NCBI GenBank assembly: GCA_902781325.1
Contig: CACZJD010000021.1
Span: 1 to 38,008, forward strand
Length of the DNA stretch: 38,008 nt
Direction: 5' to 3'
Origin: an uncultured Lachnospiraceae bacterium
Lineage (GTDB): Bacteria; Bacillota; Clostridia; Lachnospirales; Lachnospiraceae
Numbering within the stretch: the first letter of the stretch is position 1; every line of letters starts with the position of its first letter. The translations under genes were made by a program, and so were the position numbers. This document shows, piece after piece, positions 1-9,145 of this stretch. The notes beneath the pieces are model-generated. The model searched no databases. It had not been told where the DNA came from and was given only the letters and a program-made list of their open reading frames with translations.

Positions 1-48
1 GCAATGCATTCAGCTGACACGTACTAATCGGTCGGAAGCTTATCCTTA
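1..48 (+). rRNA. 23S rRNA, 3' end only
   Basis: The first ~48 bases carry the conserved 3'-terminal 23S segment (AGCTGACACGTACTAATCGG), so the window opens inside an rRNA operon. The exact 3' end near 48 is an estimate. Bases 49-105 are the spacer to the first tRNA. They hold a small hairpin (GGAAC/GTTCC, 60-72) and a CCTTC/GAAGG pairing (71-93), probably processing stems. No 5S-like sequence is present before the tRNA. Confidence 0.85.
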
Positions 49-105
49 AGTTCTTGGATGGAACGAAGTTCCTTCGGTGTTCAGTTTTGAAGGTACAGAG
101 AATAT

Positions 106-177
106 GCCTTGATAGCTCAATGGTAGAGCACGCGGCTGTTAACCGCGGTGTTGCAGGTTCGAGCCCTGCTCGGGGCG
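106..177 (+). tRNA. tRNA-Asn (GTT)
   Basis: The cloverleaf closes with acceptor GCCTTGA/TCGGGGC (two G-U pairs), D-arm AGCTCAATGGTAGAGC, anticodon loop CTGTTAA giving GTT, a normal T-arm and discriminator G. CCA is not encoded. It lies ~57 nt after the 23S end and is probably co-transcribed with the rRNA operon. Confidence 0.95.
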
Positions 178-182
178 CTTGA

Positions 183-212
183 GACAGCAGTAAATCTGCT
201 GTCTTTTCTTTT
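183..212 (+). terminator. Rho-independent terminator after tRNA-Asn / rRNA operon
   Basis: A perfect 8-bp stem, GACAGCAG/CTGCTGTC, has a 5-nt loop and is followed by TTTTCTTTT. It lies six bases after the tRNA-Asn gene and probably ends the rRNA operon transcript. Confidence 0.85.
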
Positions 213-243
213 GTCGAAATAAATCCGGCAGAATAAAATCCAG

Positions 244-272
244 TTGCTAATGACTTTTAATTCTGCTATACT
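244..272 (+). promoter_or_regulatory. Sigma-A promoter for the tRNA-Glu group
   Basis: -35 TTGCTA (244-249), 17-bp spacer, -10 TATACT (267-272). It stands after the upstream terminator and 23 bp before tRNA-Glu, so the next tRNAs have their own start. Confidence 0.65.
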
Positions 273-295
273 ATGTAGGCTATGAATATAAATGA

Positions 296-367
296 GGCTC
301 CGTGGTCAAGCGGTCAAGACATCGCCCTTTCACGGCGGTAACACGGGTTCGATTCCCGTCGGAGTCA
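296..367 (+). tRNA. tRNA-Glu (TTC)
   Basis: Acceptor GGCTCCG/CGGAGTC (one G-U), anticodon loop CTTTCAC giving TTC, T-loop GTTCGATTC, discriminator A. CCA is not encoded. The 99-nt spacer to the next tRNA contains a weak ACAGTT/AACTGT hairpin and no clear terminator, so co-transcription with the next two tRNAs is likely. Confidence 0.95.
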
Positions 368-466
368 TCGGACAGTTTTCAAGTTTAATCCTTTATTTGA
401 GAGAACTGTTCATAAATAAGCCGAGAGGCTGGGGGACGGTCAACTCGTCTCCTGAATATCTGATAT

Positions 467-540
467 GGACCCTTAGCTCAGTTGGTTAGAGCTCCCGGCT
501 CATAACCGGTCGGTCCTGGGTTCGAGTCCCCGAGGGTCCA
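467..540 (+). tRNA. tRNA with CAT anticodon, probably tRNA-Ile2 (annotators may call it tRNA-Met)
   Basis: Acceptor GGACCCT/AGGGTCC, D-arm AGCTCAGTTGGTTAGAGC, anticodon loop CTCATAA, discriminator A. The anticodon alone reads Met. However, the GGACC acceptor, the GGTTAGAGC D-arm and the CTCATAACC context resemble the Bacillus tRNA-Ile2 whose C34 is changed to lysidine by TilS. From memory, elongator tRNA-Met in Firmicutes usually starts GGCGG. The Ile2 assignment is therefore an inference; the gene itself is certain. Confidence 0.9.
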
Positions 541-561
541 TTTGCCTTGAAAGGCACCATA

Positions 562-610
562 GGCGGCGGTTACATGACCGCCGCCGAATACATAAAAACG
601 ATCGTTTTTA
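562..610 (+). repeat. Spacer hairpin and 18-bp palindrome between tRNAs
   Basis: Between the CAT tRNA and tRNA-Leu there is a 9-bp GC-rich hairpin (GGCGGCGGT 562-570, loop TACATG, ACCGCCGCC 577-585). It is followed by the perfect 18-bp palindrome TAAAAACGATCGTTTTTA (593-610). The second could act as a terminator half or an RNase processing site. No known family is recognised. Confidence 0.55.
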
Positions 611-633
611 AAGGCGGTCTTTATATGTGGCCG

Positions 634-717
634 GCCGGCATGGCGGAATTGGCAGACGCGCGGGACTTAAAATCCCGTTCCCGCAAGGGAGTGCGGGTTC
701 GACCCCCGCTGCCGGCA
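634..717 (+). tRNA. tRNA-Leu (TAA)
   Basis: An 84-nt class II tRNA with acceptor GCCGGCA/TGCCGGC, anticodon loop CTTAAAA giving TAA, a long variable arm (TTCCCGCAAGGGAGT) and discriminator A. It is the last tRNA before a strong terminator. Confidence 0.96.
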
Positions 718-724
718 GTAAAGG

Positions 725-757
725 AGCTGTTGCATATTTGTGCAGCAGCTTTTTTTG
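725..757 (+). terminator. Rho-independent terminator after tRNA-Leu
   Basis: AGCTGTTGCA (725-734) pairs with TGCAGCAGCT (741-750) with one G-U, then a run of T (751-756). It ends the Glu-Ile2-Leu tRNA transcript. Confidence 0.85.
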
Positions 758-866
758 TTGTCGTAGAGTATACAGGCAATGTGATAGAATAGATTGAAGT
801 GCAATGTCAGGATTCAGGAACCTGCCGGGGAGACAGGGTTCTCAACATTCTATATAGAGGGCTGAT

Positions 867-2891
867 ATGATAAGAAAACAAATACTTGCTGCTAAAGCTG
901 TTCTGGCAATCTTATGCGCATCTCTGGTTTTAACGACCGGCTGCGGCGGCGCGCATGCTGCAAATAAGCAGGAAACTGATGGCGGCGAAGTCTCCGGCAA
1001 TGCGCAAATAGAGACGGATACAACCTCGGAAACAGATAAAGAAACAGCTGCATCGGCTGATGATTCTCAGAGTGCAGAGGAAACAGGTGCAGCGGCAGAG
1101 GTGCCTCCTTTGGAAGAGACTGTGACCGATGAATACATACAGAAGACTGTGCATGTCTGCCGGGAGAATATTCCGGATGGATCAGCGCAGGCTGATCGGA
1201 AAGAAACATCGGACGATACAGCGCAGATCAGATTTTATAAGGAAACACCGAATGTGCCGTACATGGGGATCAGGGAGTATTTTGACCTGATGCTCGGGGG
1301 CGGATTAGATGTACAGGATCATGATGGCAGAATGTATACGCTTATCAATGCCGCAGGAGCTGAGGCCCGCGTAGATGATGGAAGAAATACGATTGAAGCA
1401 GATAATATGCCGGCGTTTGTCAATTATTATGAGGCGGCAAAAAACGGAGCGGCGAGTTCTTTTAAAGACAGCGCTGCTCCATATCTCAAGTTGAGAGAAG
1501 CGGTCTACGAGGGAGAACCGCAAGCAGTCAGTTTTAATCTGGGGAAATTGGGGATCGAAATACACGGGGATAAAGATGATGTGTGGTTCCCTGTTTCTAT
1601 ATTGTCATCCTGGCTGTCTGATATCGCGCAGAACAGGGTTATGTGCAACGGCAATGCCCTGTATGTCTGCCGCAGTAAGTCGCCCTACGAAATTGATAAC
1701 GGTTATTACAGCACAGAGTATATGGACAGCATCCTGAACGGCGGGGAGAGGGCTAAGGACCTGACAACGTACAGTTATGGGGAGCTGGGGTTTATCTTCC
1801 AATATATGTACGGCTATCCCGGCAGAACGCAGCTGGATCCGGAACTTCTGAGGAATGAAGGGTTCGATGCGGCCCTTGCGGCTTTCGGCGATACAGGGAG
1901 GGAACTCCGGATGGACCTGACTTCGAGGGATTTCAGGGAGTTCTGGTTCGGCATGTACCGGCTCTCCGAAAAGCCGCTTGAGGACGGACACAACAATACG
2001 ACACTGTCGATCGGTATAGTGGATGCCGAACAGGAGAAGTATCAGGCTTTCCGGGAGTATACCTGGTCCAAATTCGACAATTTCGGGATCTCGGATTTTG
2101 TAAAGAAGATCAGCAGCGCCAACCAGGGGATTTTCAGCGTGCGCCCTGAAGATTATATGGACTCCGGGTATTACAGTCACGGGGATACAGCAATCATTCT
2201 TCTGCGCGCTTTCACTGTTGACGAGAACGGATGGAACGCGTACTACAAGGGAGAAGGCGGGATTCCCGATGACACTATGGGAACGGCGGCCAAAGGTCTT
2301 ATGAGAGCCGCTGAGGACGGAGAGATCTCAAATGTTGTCTTTGATCTCTCTACAAATCCCGGGGGATATTCAGATGCTGTGGCAGGTGTCCTGTCTCTTA
2401 TGACCGGCAGAGATCATCTTCGCGGATATGATGAACTAAGCAAGCAGTTCTTCGATGTATATTTTGACGTGGACAGAAATCTGGACGGAGAGTTTAATGC
2501 CGAGGATGAAGAGGTCAGTTACGATTTCAATTACGCGGTAATGACCAGCGGAGCGTCTTTCTCCTGCGGAAACCTGTTCCCGTTCCTCGTCAGGGAAGAC
2601 GGCGGCATGGTGGTCGGAGACAGATCCGGAGGAGGGTCCTGCAGCGTGCAGAAGGCAGCCCTGAGCGAGGGGTTTGAGATCAGTATATCCGGCAGCAAAT
2701 TCAAACTCACGGACGGGGAAGGATCGGATCTTGAACAAGGAGTGACGCCGGACGTGCAGCTTGAGATCGAAACAAGGAAGGAAGCCAACGAGTTCACGGG
2801 AGAGGAGATGGAGACCCTGGATTATTCGGCTTTTGGCGATCTGGACGGAGTGTGTGAAAAGGTAAGCGAATGGTTTACACAGAGTAAATGA
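867..2891 (+). CDS. S41-like lipoprotein peptidase
   Basis: A 674-residue secreted lipoprotein. The signal peptide ends in a lipobox LTTGC with Cys26, followed by a Thr/Ser/Glu/Asp-rich linker to about residue 90. The C-terminal half matches the S41 (C-terminal processing/tricorn-type) peptidase fold. NVVFDLSTNPGG is the usual strand and turn before the active-site region, TSGASFSCGN at 560-569 corresponds to the SASASE serine motif (Ser564 as nucleophile), and GDRSGGGSCSVQ follows. The Lys of Ctp enzymes (FGKGTVQ) is replaced by Ser591, so it is either a divergent clade or non-catalytic. The start is the ATG with AGAGGG six bases upstream. The stop is 20 bp before the glucosidase gene, so the two are probably one operon. 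Substrate unknown; an extracellular role is inferred from the lipobox. Confidence 0.8.
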   Translation: MIRKQILAAKAVLAILCASLVLTTGCGGAHAANKQETDGGEVSGNAQIETDTTSETDKETAASADDSQSAEETGAAAEVPPLEETVTDEYIQKTVHVCRENIPDGSAQADRKETSDDTAQIRFYKETPNVPYMGIREYFDLMLGGGLDVQDHDGRMYTLINAAGAEARVDDGRNTIEADNMPAFVNYYEAAKNGAASSFKDSAAPYLKLREAVYEGEPQAVSFNLGKLGIEIHGDKDDVWFPVSILSSWLSDIAQNRVMCNGNALYVCRSKSPYEIDNGYYSTEYMDSILNGGERAKDLTTYSYGELGFIFQYMYGYPGRTQLDPELLRNEGFDAALAAFGDTGRELRMDLTSRDFREFWFGMYRLSEKPLEDGHNNTTLSIGIVDAEQEKYQAFREYTWSKFDNFGISDFVKKISSANQGIFSVRPEDYMDSGYYSHGDTAIILLRAFTVDENGWNAYYKGEGGIPDDTMGTAAKGLMRAAEDGEISNVVFDLSTNPGGYSDAVAGVLSLMTGRDHLRGYDELSKQFFDVYFDVDRNLDGEFNAEDEEVSYDFNYAVMTSGASFSCGNLFPFLVREDGGMVVGDRSGGGSCSVQKAALSEGFEISISGSKFKLTDGEGSDLEQGVTPDVQLEIETRKEANEFTGEEMETLDYSAFGDLDGVCEKVSEWFTQSK

Positions 2892-2896
2892 AATAG

Positions 2897-4381
<1,485 letters not shown>

Positions 4382-4384
4382 GAT

Positions 4385-4436
4385 AAAAAAAGATGTGCCC
4401 GTCAGAAAGCTGTTCTGACGAGGCACATCTTTTTTG
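4385..4436. terminator. Bidirectional terminator between convergent glucosidase and amylase genes
   Basis: A run of A, AGATGTGCC (4391-4399) with CGTCAG, a 9-nt loop, CTGACG, one bulged base, GGCACATCT (4422-4430) and a run of T. The A and T tracts on the two sides allow it to work for both convergent genes. Confidence 0.9.
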
Positions 4437-4446
4437 TGCTGTAATA

Positions 4447-5898
4447 TTATTGTTTTCTGACCCAGATGCTCAGAGATCCGTCGGCACAGCTAAATACACC
4501 GTATCCCTCCTCGTCGATCACGATCTCGTGGTTCTGCTTGCCGAGCGCATCGATCCAGGTCTCGCCGGCGTGCTGCTTTCCGACATACATTGACTTGTCA
4601 TCGCCGGTCCTGTTCGTGAGGACGACTGCCAGGCCGTTTCCGCCATGAGCTTCATCGCCTTCCATTGTCCAGCCTACTACGTCAGGATCGTCAAAATAGT
4701 CATGCTGTGCGCCGTATACGTGAGTCTGGCGCAGATCCATCATCAGATCGATCTCTTTGTGGAAAGAGGGACCGTTCTTAGATTTAACGCCATAGTAATT
4801 GCCGTAGAATACGCAAGGGTATCCGTCGGGGCGCAGCAGGATCACCGAGTAGGCAAGAGGGACGAACCAGGGCTGGATCGCGCTCTCAAGGGCCTGTCCT
4901 GTCTGTGTGTCGTGATTGTCCACGAATGTAACCGCGTGGGTGGGATCGCGCTGTACAAGAGTATCCTGCAGAAGCCCCCGCATGTCGTATTCGCCGCTGC
5001 TGTTGCTGGCCTCGAAGAAATGGAAGTGGAGCGGCACGTCGAACAGTGACATACAGCCTCCGCAGCTCTTCAGGTAATCCATCAGGATACCGATCTCTGA
5101 GTTCCAGTACTCGCCGACGGCAAACAGTTCTTTGTGGTTGCTGGCCCTGAGTTTTCCGAGCCACTCGGGGAAGAAGTTCTTCTCGATGTGCTTGACGGCG
5201 TCGAGACGGAAGCCGTGCACACCTGTGGTGTCGAGATACCACTGCCCCCAGCGGGTCAGCTCTTCGCGGACCTTCGGAACGTTGAAATCGACGTTGGCAC
5301 CCATCAGATAGTCATAGTTTACGTTTTCGTGGTCCACCCCGTGGTTCCACTGGACGCCTTTAAATTTGTAGATCGCGGATTTATCCTTGAGCTCGTCGTA
5401 ATCGACGCCGTTGAAGCAGGTGCTATCCCATATAAAGTCGGAATACTCGCCGTTTCTTCCGGGGAATGTAAATTTGGTCCATGCCTCGATCGTCTTGGGA
5501 TCGGAGACCGCTTCTGTCCGGTTTTCCTGGTTGACCTTGACAGCCTGGATCGTTTCTGTCTCATCCGCGCCCATGCGGTGGTCTAAAACAATGTCCGCAT
5601 AGACATCAATACCGCAAGCCTGTAAATTTTTAACTGCATCTATATATTCATCTTTGGTCCCGTATTTGGTGGGGACCGTTTCTTTTTGATCGAATTCACC
5701 GAGATCGTACAGATCGTAGACCCCGTAGCCGGTATCGTTTATACCTGCCTGTCCTTTGTAAGCGGGCGGCAGCCACACGGAAGTGACGCCCTTGTCGGAG
5801 AGTTCCTTCGCGTTCGCGGATACTGTCTTCCAGAGCGAGGCATCTGCCGGCAGATACCATTCAAAATATTGAAACATTACACCATTTTCTTTACCCAT
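4447..5898 (-). CDS. Cytoplasmic alpha-amylase (GH13, AmyA/AmyS type)
   Basis: A 483-residue GH13 alpha-amylase without signal peptide, so intracellular. It begins with the FQYFEWYLP segment typical of the E. coli AmyA / liquefying-amylase subfamily. The catalytic residues are Asp233 (GFRLDAVKHI), Glu263 (VGEYW) and Asp330 (FVDNHDTQT); DIVLDHRMGADE is region I. It should hydrolyse internal alpha-1,4 bonds of glycogen or imported maltodextrins. A longer reading frame exists from 5919, but its first codons are the Shine-Dalgarno itself (AAAGGAGG). The start at 5898, ten bases after GGAGG, is therefore preferred. It has its own promoter at 5943-5971, separate from the upstream DUF2232 gene. Confidence 0.92.
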   Translation of the reverse strand: MGKENGVMFQYFEWYLPADASLWKTVSANAKELSDKGVTSVWLPPAYKGQAGINDTGYGVYDLYDLGEFDQKETVPTKYGTKDEYIDAVKNLQACGIDVYADIVLDHRMGADETETIQAVKVNQENRTEAVSDPKTIEAWTKFTFPGRNGEYSDFIWDSTCFNGVDYDELKDKSAIYKFKGVQWNHGVDHENVNYDYLMGANVDFNVPKVREELTRWGQWYLDTTGVHGFRLDAVKHIEKNFFPEWLGKLRASNHKELFAVGEYWNSEIGILMDYLKSCGGCMSLFDVPLHFHFFEASNSSGEYDMRGLLQDTLVQRDPTHAVTFVDNHDTQTGQALESAIQPWFVPLAYSVILLRPDGYPCVFYGNYYGVKSKNGPSFHKEIDLMMDLRQTHVYGAQHDYFDDPDVVGWTMEGDEAHGGNGLAVVLTNRTGDDKSMYVGKQHAGETWIDALGKQNHEIVIDEEGYGVFSCADGSLSIWVRKQ

Positions 5899-5900
5899 AA

Positions 5901-5921
5901 CAGTGAAACCTCCTTTCACTG
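5901..5921 (-). promoter_or_regulatory. Perfect hairpin presenting the amylase Shine-Dalgarno in its loop
   Basis: On the mRNA strand an 8-bp arm CAGTGAAA is followed by the five bases GGAGG and then the exact complement TTTCACTG. The Shine-Dalgarno is therefore the entire loop of a perfect 8-bp stem that ends two bases before the start codon. This arrangement resembles GGA-in-loop sites bound by CsrA-type proteins, but no such gene is in the window. Function is inferred only. Confidence 0.7.
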
Positions 5922-5942
5922 TGAGGCTTGTGGTTGGAATGT

Positions 5943-5971
5943 ATCATAATTCTATTAAGTTGGACGTACAA
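5943..5971 (-). promoter_or_regulatory. Sigma-A promoter of the alpha-amylase gene
   Basis: On the minus strand: -35 TTGTAC (5971-5966), 17-bp spacer, -10 TATGAT (5948-5943). It lies directly after the stop codon of the DUF2232 gene and predicts a leader of about 40 nt that contains the SD hairpin. Confidence 0.6.
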
Positions 5972-5974
5972 GGA

Positions 5975-6925
5975 CTATTTTGACAAGTTATGGGAGTTTT
6001 CTGACATCCGGTTGTCCAGAGCCCTGTGGAGATTGCCGCTTATATAGAGGTAGCCGGCAAGGATCGGAATATAGGATATGGACATGGTAAGGAAAAGAGA
6101 GATGATCATTCCCAGGATCCTGGGCAGATGAAGATAAACTCTGAAGACCATGAGAAGGGCAATATATCCGAAGAAGATCAGGTAGATCACGCCGCACATA
6201 CCGGCGGACTGCAATATGTTCTGTACTGCGTTATTGGAGAAAGGCTTCGCGACGGTATAGGCATAGACAAAGACCAGGGCCAGCGCGATGACGCCGGAGA
6301 TCCTGGAGGGGTAGTAACTTGTGAGCGGCTGCGGTTTTCTGATGGGATAGTGGAGTTTGCGGAGGATCGCATAGCTGAGATAGTAGACGATCAGACCTTC
6401 CATGGCTCCCACAAATCCAGTGCTGATAATGTACATGCGGCGGAGATAGTCATAGGACAGAATGCCGGTGGAGGTATCGACGCCCGCCTGCGCGAGCATT
6501 GTGTTCATAGTCTCCTGCATTGCCATGATATCTGCATTGAGGTCAAAACCGGCAAAGGTAGCCAGGGCCACGGTACACAGAAGCTCTATGGCTGCGGAGA
6601 GGATCATCACCAGTATGAGCGTGCGGTTCATATCCCTGCGCGATTTGATGCAGGATCCGTAAACCATGCCGACAAAGGACATGCCCACCGCGTAAAACAT
6701 ACCGGTAAAGGTGCCAAAGAGAAAAGAGATCAGGACCGTGCAGACGAAGACAGGCAGACTGTCCTTCCACCCGTATTTGGCGGAGAAGGCCACCATGGGG
6801 ATGGGAAAAATGAACATAAAGAAACCCTCGAACATTCCGCCTGTCTGCCGGTTGAGCAGAAGCAGAACGCCGAAGACTGCAACGATCATAGCTCCAAAAG
6901 TTAATTCCTGTGTTTTCGTATTCAT
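5975..6925 (-). CDS. DUF2232 (YybS-like) integral membrane protein
   Basis: A protein of about 316 residues with at least seven or eight hydrophobic segments, matching the general look of DUF2232/YybS predicted membrane proteins. It starts NTKTQELTFGAMIVAVF, then has paired TM helices, a loop with a conserved-looking PxxMVAFSAKYGW stretch, and a C-terminal block ending in ALDNRM. The function of the family is not established; resemblance to ECF-transporter substrate components and S-type membrane folds has been noted for such proteins. The start is uncertain. An in-frame ATG at 6955 would add ten hydrophobic residues, and neither start has a strong SD (a weak GAAG precedes the longer one). 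I chose the shorter because it matches the usual family N-terminus. Confidence 0.7.
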   Translation of the reverse strand: MNTKTQELTFGAMIVAVFGVLLLLNRQTGGMFEGFFMFIFPIPMVAFSAKYGWKDSLPVFVCTVLISFLFGTFTGMFYAVGMSFVGMVYGSCIKSRRDMNRTLILVMILSAAIELLCTVALATFAGFDLNADIMAMQETMNTMLAQAGVDTSTGILSYDYLRRMYIISTGFVGAMEGLIVYYLSYAILRKLHYPIRKPQPLTSYYPSRISGVIALALVFVYAYTVAKPFSNNAVQNILQSAGMCGVIYLIFFGYIALLMVFRVYLHLPRILGMIISLFLTMSISYIPILAGYLYISGNLHRALDNRMSENSHNLSK

Positions 6926-6985
6926 AAATAGGAATATACACCAAAATACAATCATTGTAAATCTTCACATTATTGGACTGAAGTG

Positions 6986-7014
6986 TTGTATTAATAAAGT
7001 AAAAAGTATACAAT
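6986..7014 (+). promoter_or_regulatory. Promoter of the opp operon
   Basis: -35 TTGTAT (6986-6991), 17-bp spacer, -10 TACAAT (7009-7014). The TTGTAT and the downstream ATACAA are inverted copies. The minus strand therefore offers a similar arrangement (TTGTAT, 17 bp, TACAAC) toward the DUF2232 gene, and the two divergent promoters may share the same bases. Confidence 0.5.
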
Positions 7015-7032
7015 AATATCTGTGTTTTGCTG

Positions 7033-7055
7033 TATACATTTTGGTATTTTGTATA
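7033..7055 (+). promoter_or_regulatory. Possible operator downstream of the opp promoter
   Basis: An inverted repeat TATACA (7033-7038), 11 bp, TGTATA (7050-7055). The interior holds TTTTGGTAT, which recurs in front of the TetR gene at 15020-15028. It lies ~20-40 bp downstream of the -10, a position for repression by roadblock. The regulator is unknown. Confidence 0.4.
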
Positions 7056-7124
7056 AAAAATAACGAAATATCAAAAATTGAGTATTGCGGGCACAAAAAA
7101 ACAGGAAAGAGGCGGGAAAAGAAA

Positions 7125-8051
7125 ATGAATCCCAAAACATTGAAGTACATCCTCAAAAGAATCATTCTTGCTGTCTTCACAATCTGGGTCGTGATCACTC
7201 TGACCTTCTTTATCATGCACGCAGTCCCCGGAGGACCGTTTGTTGGTGAGAAGGCAGTCACACCGCAGGTTCAGCAGGCAATGGAGGCCAAATACGGGCT
7301 GGACAAACCGCTGTTCCAGCAGTATCTCACTTATCTCAACGACGTATGTCATCTGCGCTTTGGTCCTTCCCTGAAACAGAGAGGACGAATGGTCATTGAC
7401 ATCATCACCGACGGATTAAAGACATCCGCTAAGCTCGGCGTTATCGCCGCGGCTATTGCAACTGTAATGGGCGTCATATTAGGCTCCTTCGCTGCACTGC
7501 GCAGAAATACACTGCTCGACAGGATCATTATGGTGATCACTACGGCATTCGTGTCAATGCCTTCGTTTATTATGGGGTCTCTGCTCCTCGTTACTTTCAC
7601 AGTCAGGATGCATGTGTTCCCGGCTAACGGATCGACAGCTGCAGGACTGATACTTCCGGTCATTACGCTGATGCTGTATCCGATGTCCTATATCACGAGG
7701 CTTACGAGATCCTCCATGCTGGATGTTCTCGGCCAGGACTATATAAGGACTGCAAAGGCAAAGGGTGTCAGCAGGGTAAATGTTATTTTCAAGCACGCAC
7801 TCAAGAATGCGCTGATCCCTGTCATTACTTATCTGGGTCCCGAACTTGCGTATATCACGACCGGATCCCTGGTCGTAGAGCAGATCTTCGCAGTACCCGG
7901 CATCGGCCGCGCCTTCGTAAACAGTATTACGAACCGCGACTATACACTGATCATGGGAACGACCATCGTGCTTTCGACCTTTATCGTTATCATGAATCTG
8001 GTCAGTGATATTATGTACAAGGTTGTGGATCCCAGGATCAATCTGGAATGA
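7125..8051 (+). CDS. oppB: Oligopeptide ABC transporter permease OppB
   Basis: A 308-residue inner-membrane permease of the peptide/nickel ABC importer family. The first helix (about 10-31) is followed by the MHAVPGGPF motif characteristic of OppB/DppB. The BPD_transp_1 domain contains the EAA loop YIRTAKAKGV...KNALIPV (207-233) that contacts the ATPases. The start at 7125 follows GAGGCGGG. A TTG-initiated extension to 7041 is open but would run through the operator-like repeat and is disregarded. It is the first gene of oppBCDFA. Confidence 0.92.
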   Translation: MNPKTLKYILKRIILAVFTIWVVITLTFFIMHAVPGGPFVGEKAVTPQVQQAMEAKYGLDKPLFQQYLTYLNDVCHLRFGPSLKQRGRMVIDIITDGLKTSAKLGVIAAAIATVMGVILGSFAALRRNTLLDRIIMVITTAFVSMPSFIMGSLLLVTFTVRMHVFPANGSTAAGLILPVITLMLYPMSYITRLTRSSMLDVLGQDYIRTAKAKGVSRVNVIFKHALKNALIPVITYLGPELAYITTGSLVVEQIFAVPGIGRAFVNSITNRDYTLIMGTTIVLSTFIVIMNLVSDIMYKVVDPRINLE

Positions 8052-8066
8052 CGGAGGACAGGAGAA

Positions 8067-9131
8067 GTGAACGATAATATCAAACATCTGAGTATGCAGG
8101 TGAATCTGGATGATTTCATTCCTGCAACCGAAGAAGAAAAAGAGTATATGGTACAGATGCGTCCTTCTACGACCGCGTTCAAGGACGGTATTCGCCGCCT
8201 CAAAAAGAACAAGGTGGCAATGGTCAGTTTCTTTATCATTCTGATCATCACGCTCTCGGCGATCTTTGTGCCGATGTTCTGGCCTTATAAATATGAAGCC
8301 ATGCTTGGAATGCAGCCCGGCCAGCCTGTGGACGCTTCCTTCAACAATCTTAAGCCTTTTGAATACTCGGCGAGTGAGCAGGCCCGTATTGCGGCAGGGG
8401 AATCCGTATTCCCTCACGTCTTCGGAACGGACGCCAGCGGCCGTGACTACTTTATCCGTGTTGTCTACGGAACGAGGATCTCGCTTGCAGTCGGCTTTTT
8501 TGCCAGTATCATTGTCCTTGTGATCGGCCTTTTGGTGGGCTCGATCTCAGGATACGCAGGAGGTACCGTGGATATCGTGATCATGAGAATCGTGGATATC
8601 ATCTACTCCCTGCCTGACATGCTGATGGTCATCCTGCTGGCCTCGGTCATGAAGATGCGGCTGGGCACAGCGCTGGAAGGCACTCCGCTTGCCAAGATCG
8701 GATCAAATATCATATCCCTGTTTATAATTTTCGCGCTGCTGTACTGGGTCTCCATGGCGAGACTGGTCAGAGGACAGATCCTGTCCCTCAGAGAGCAGGA
8801 ATATGTTCTGGCGGCACAGGCTGCAGGCGCCAAGGGCAGCTGGGTCATCAGAAAGCACCTGATCCCGAACTGCGTATCTGTCATCGTTATTTCGACAGCA
8901 CTGCAGATCCCGAGCGCTATTTTTACAGAGAGTTATCTGTCCTTCCTCGGACTGGGCGTCAACGCGCCTATGCCTTCGCTGGGTTCACTGGCGTCGGATG
9001 CGCTGAACGGTCTCAGTTCCTATCCCTATCGTCTGGTCATTCCCGCAATCGTGATCTCGCTGATCGTTCTCTCACTGAATCTGTTCGGCGATGGTCTTCG
9101 CGACGCGTTTGATCCGAAGTTGAATAGTTAA
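8067..9131 (+). CDS. oppC: Oligopeptide ABC transporter permease OppC
   Basis: A 354-residue second permease subunit, with the OppC-type N-terminal cytoplasmic stretch (about 50 residues) before the first helix. The periplasm-side motif HVFGTDASGRDYFIRVVYGTRISL precedes the BPD_transp_1 domain, and the EAA loop begins near residue 245 (EYVLAAQAAGAKG). The start is GTG, nine bases after GGAGG and 15 bp after oppB. No in-frame ATG with a comparable SD exists nearby. Pairs with OppB to form the channel. Confidence 0.92.
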   Translation: MNDNIKHLSMQVNLDDFIPATEEEKEYMVQMRPSTTAFKDGIRRLKKNKVAMVSFFIILIITLSAIFVPMFWPYKYEAMLGMQPGQPVDASFNNLKPFEYSASEQARIAAGESVFPHVFGTDASGRDYFIRVVYGTRISLAVGFFASIIVLVIGLLVGSISGYAGGTVDIVIMRIVDIIYSLPDMLMVILLASVMKMRLGTALEGTPLAKIGSNIISLFIIFALLYWVSMARLVRGQILSLREQEYVLAAQAAGAKGSWVIRKHLIPNCVSVIVISTALQIPSAIFTESYLSFLGLGVNAPMPSLGSLASDALNGLSSYPYRLVIPAIVISLIVLSLNLFGDGLRDAFDPKLNS

Positions 9132-9145
9132 GGGAGGAAACGATA

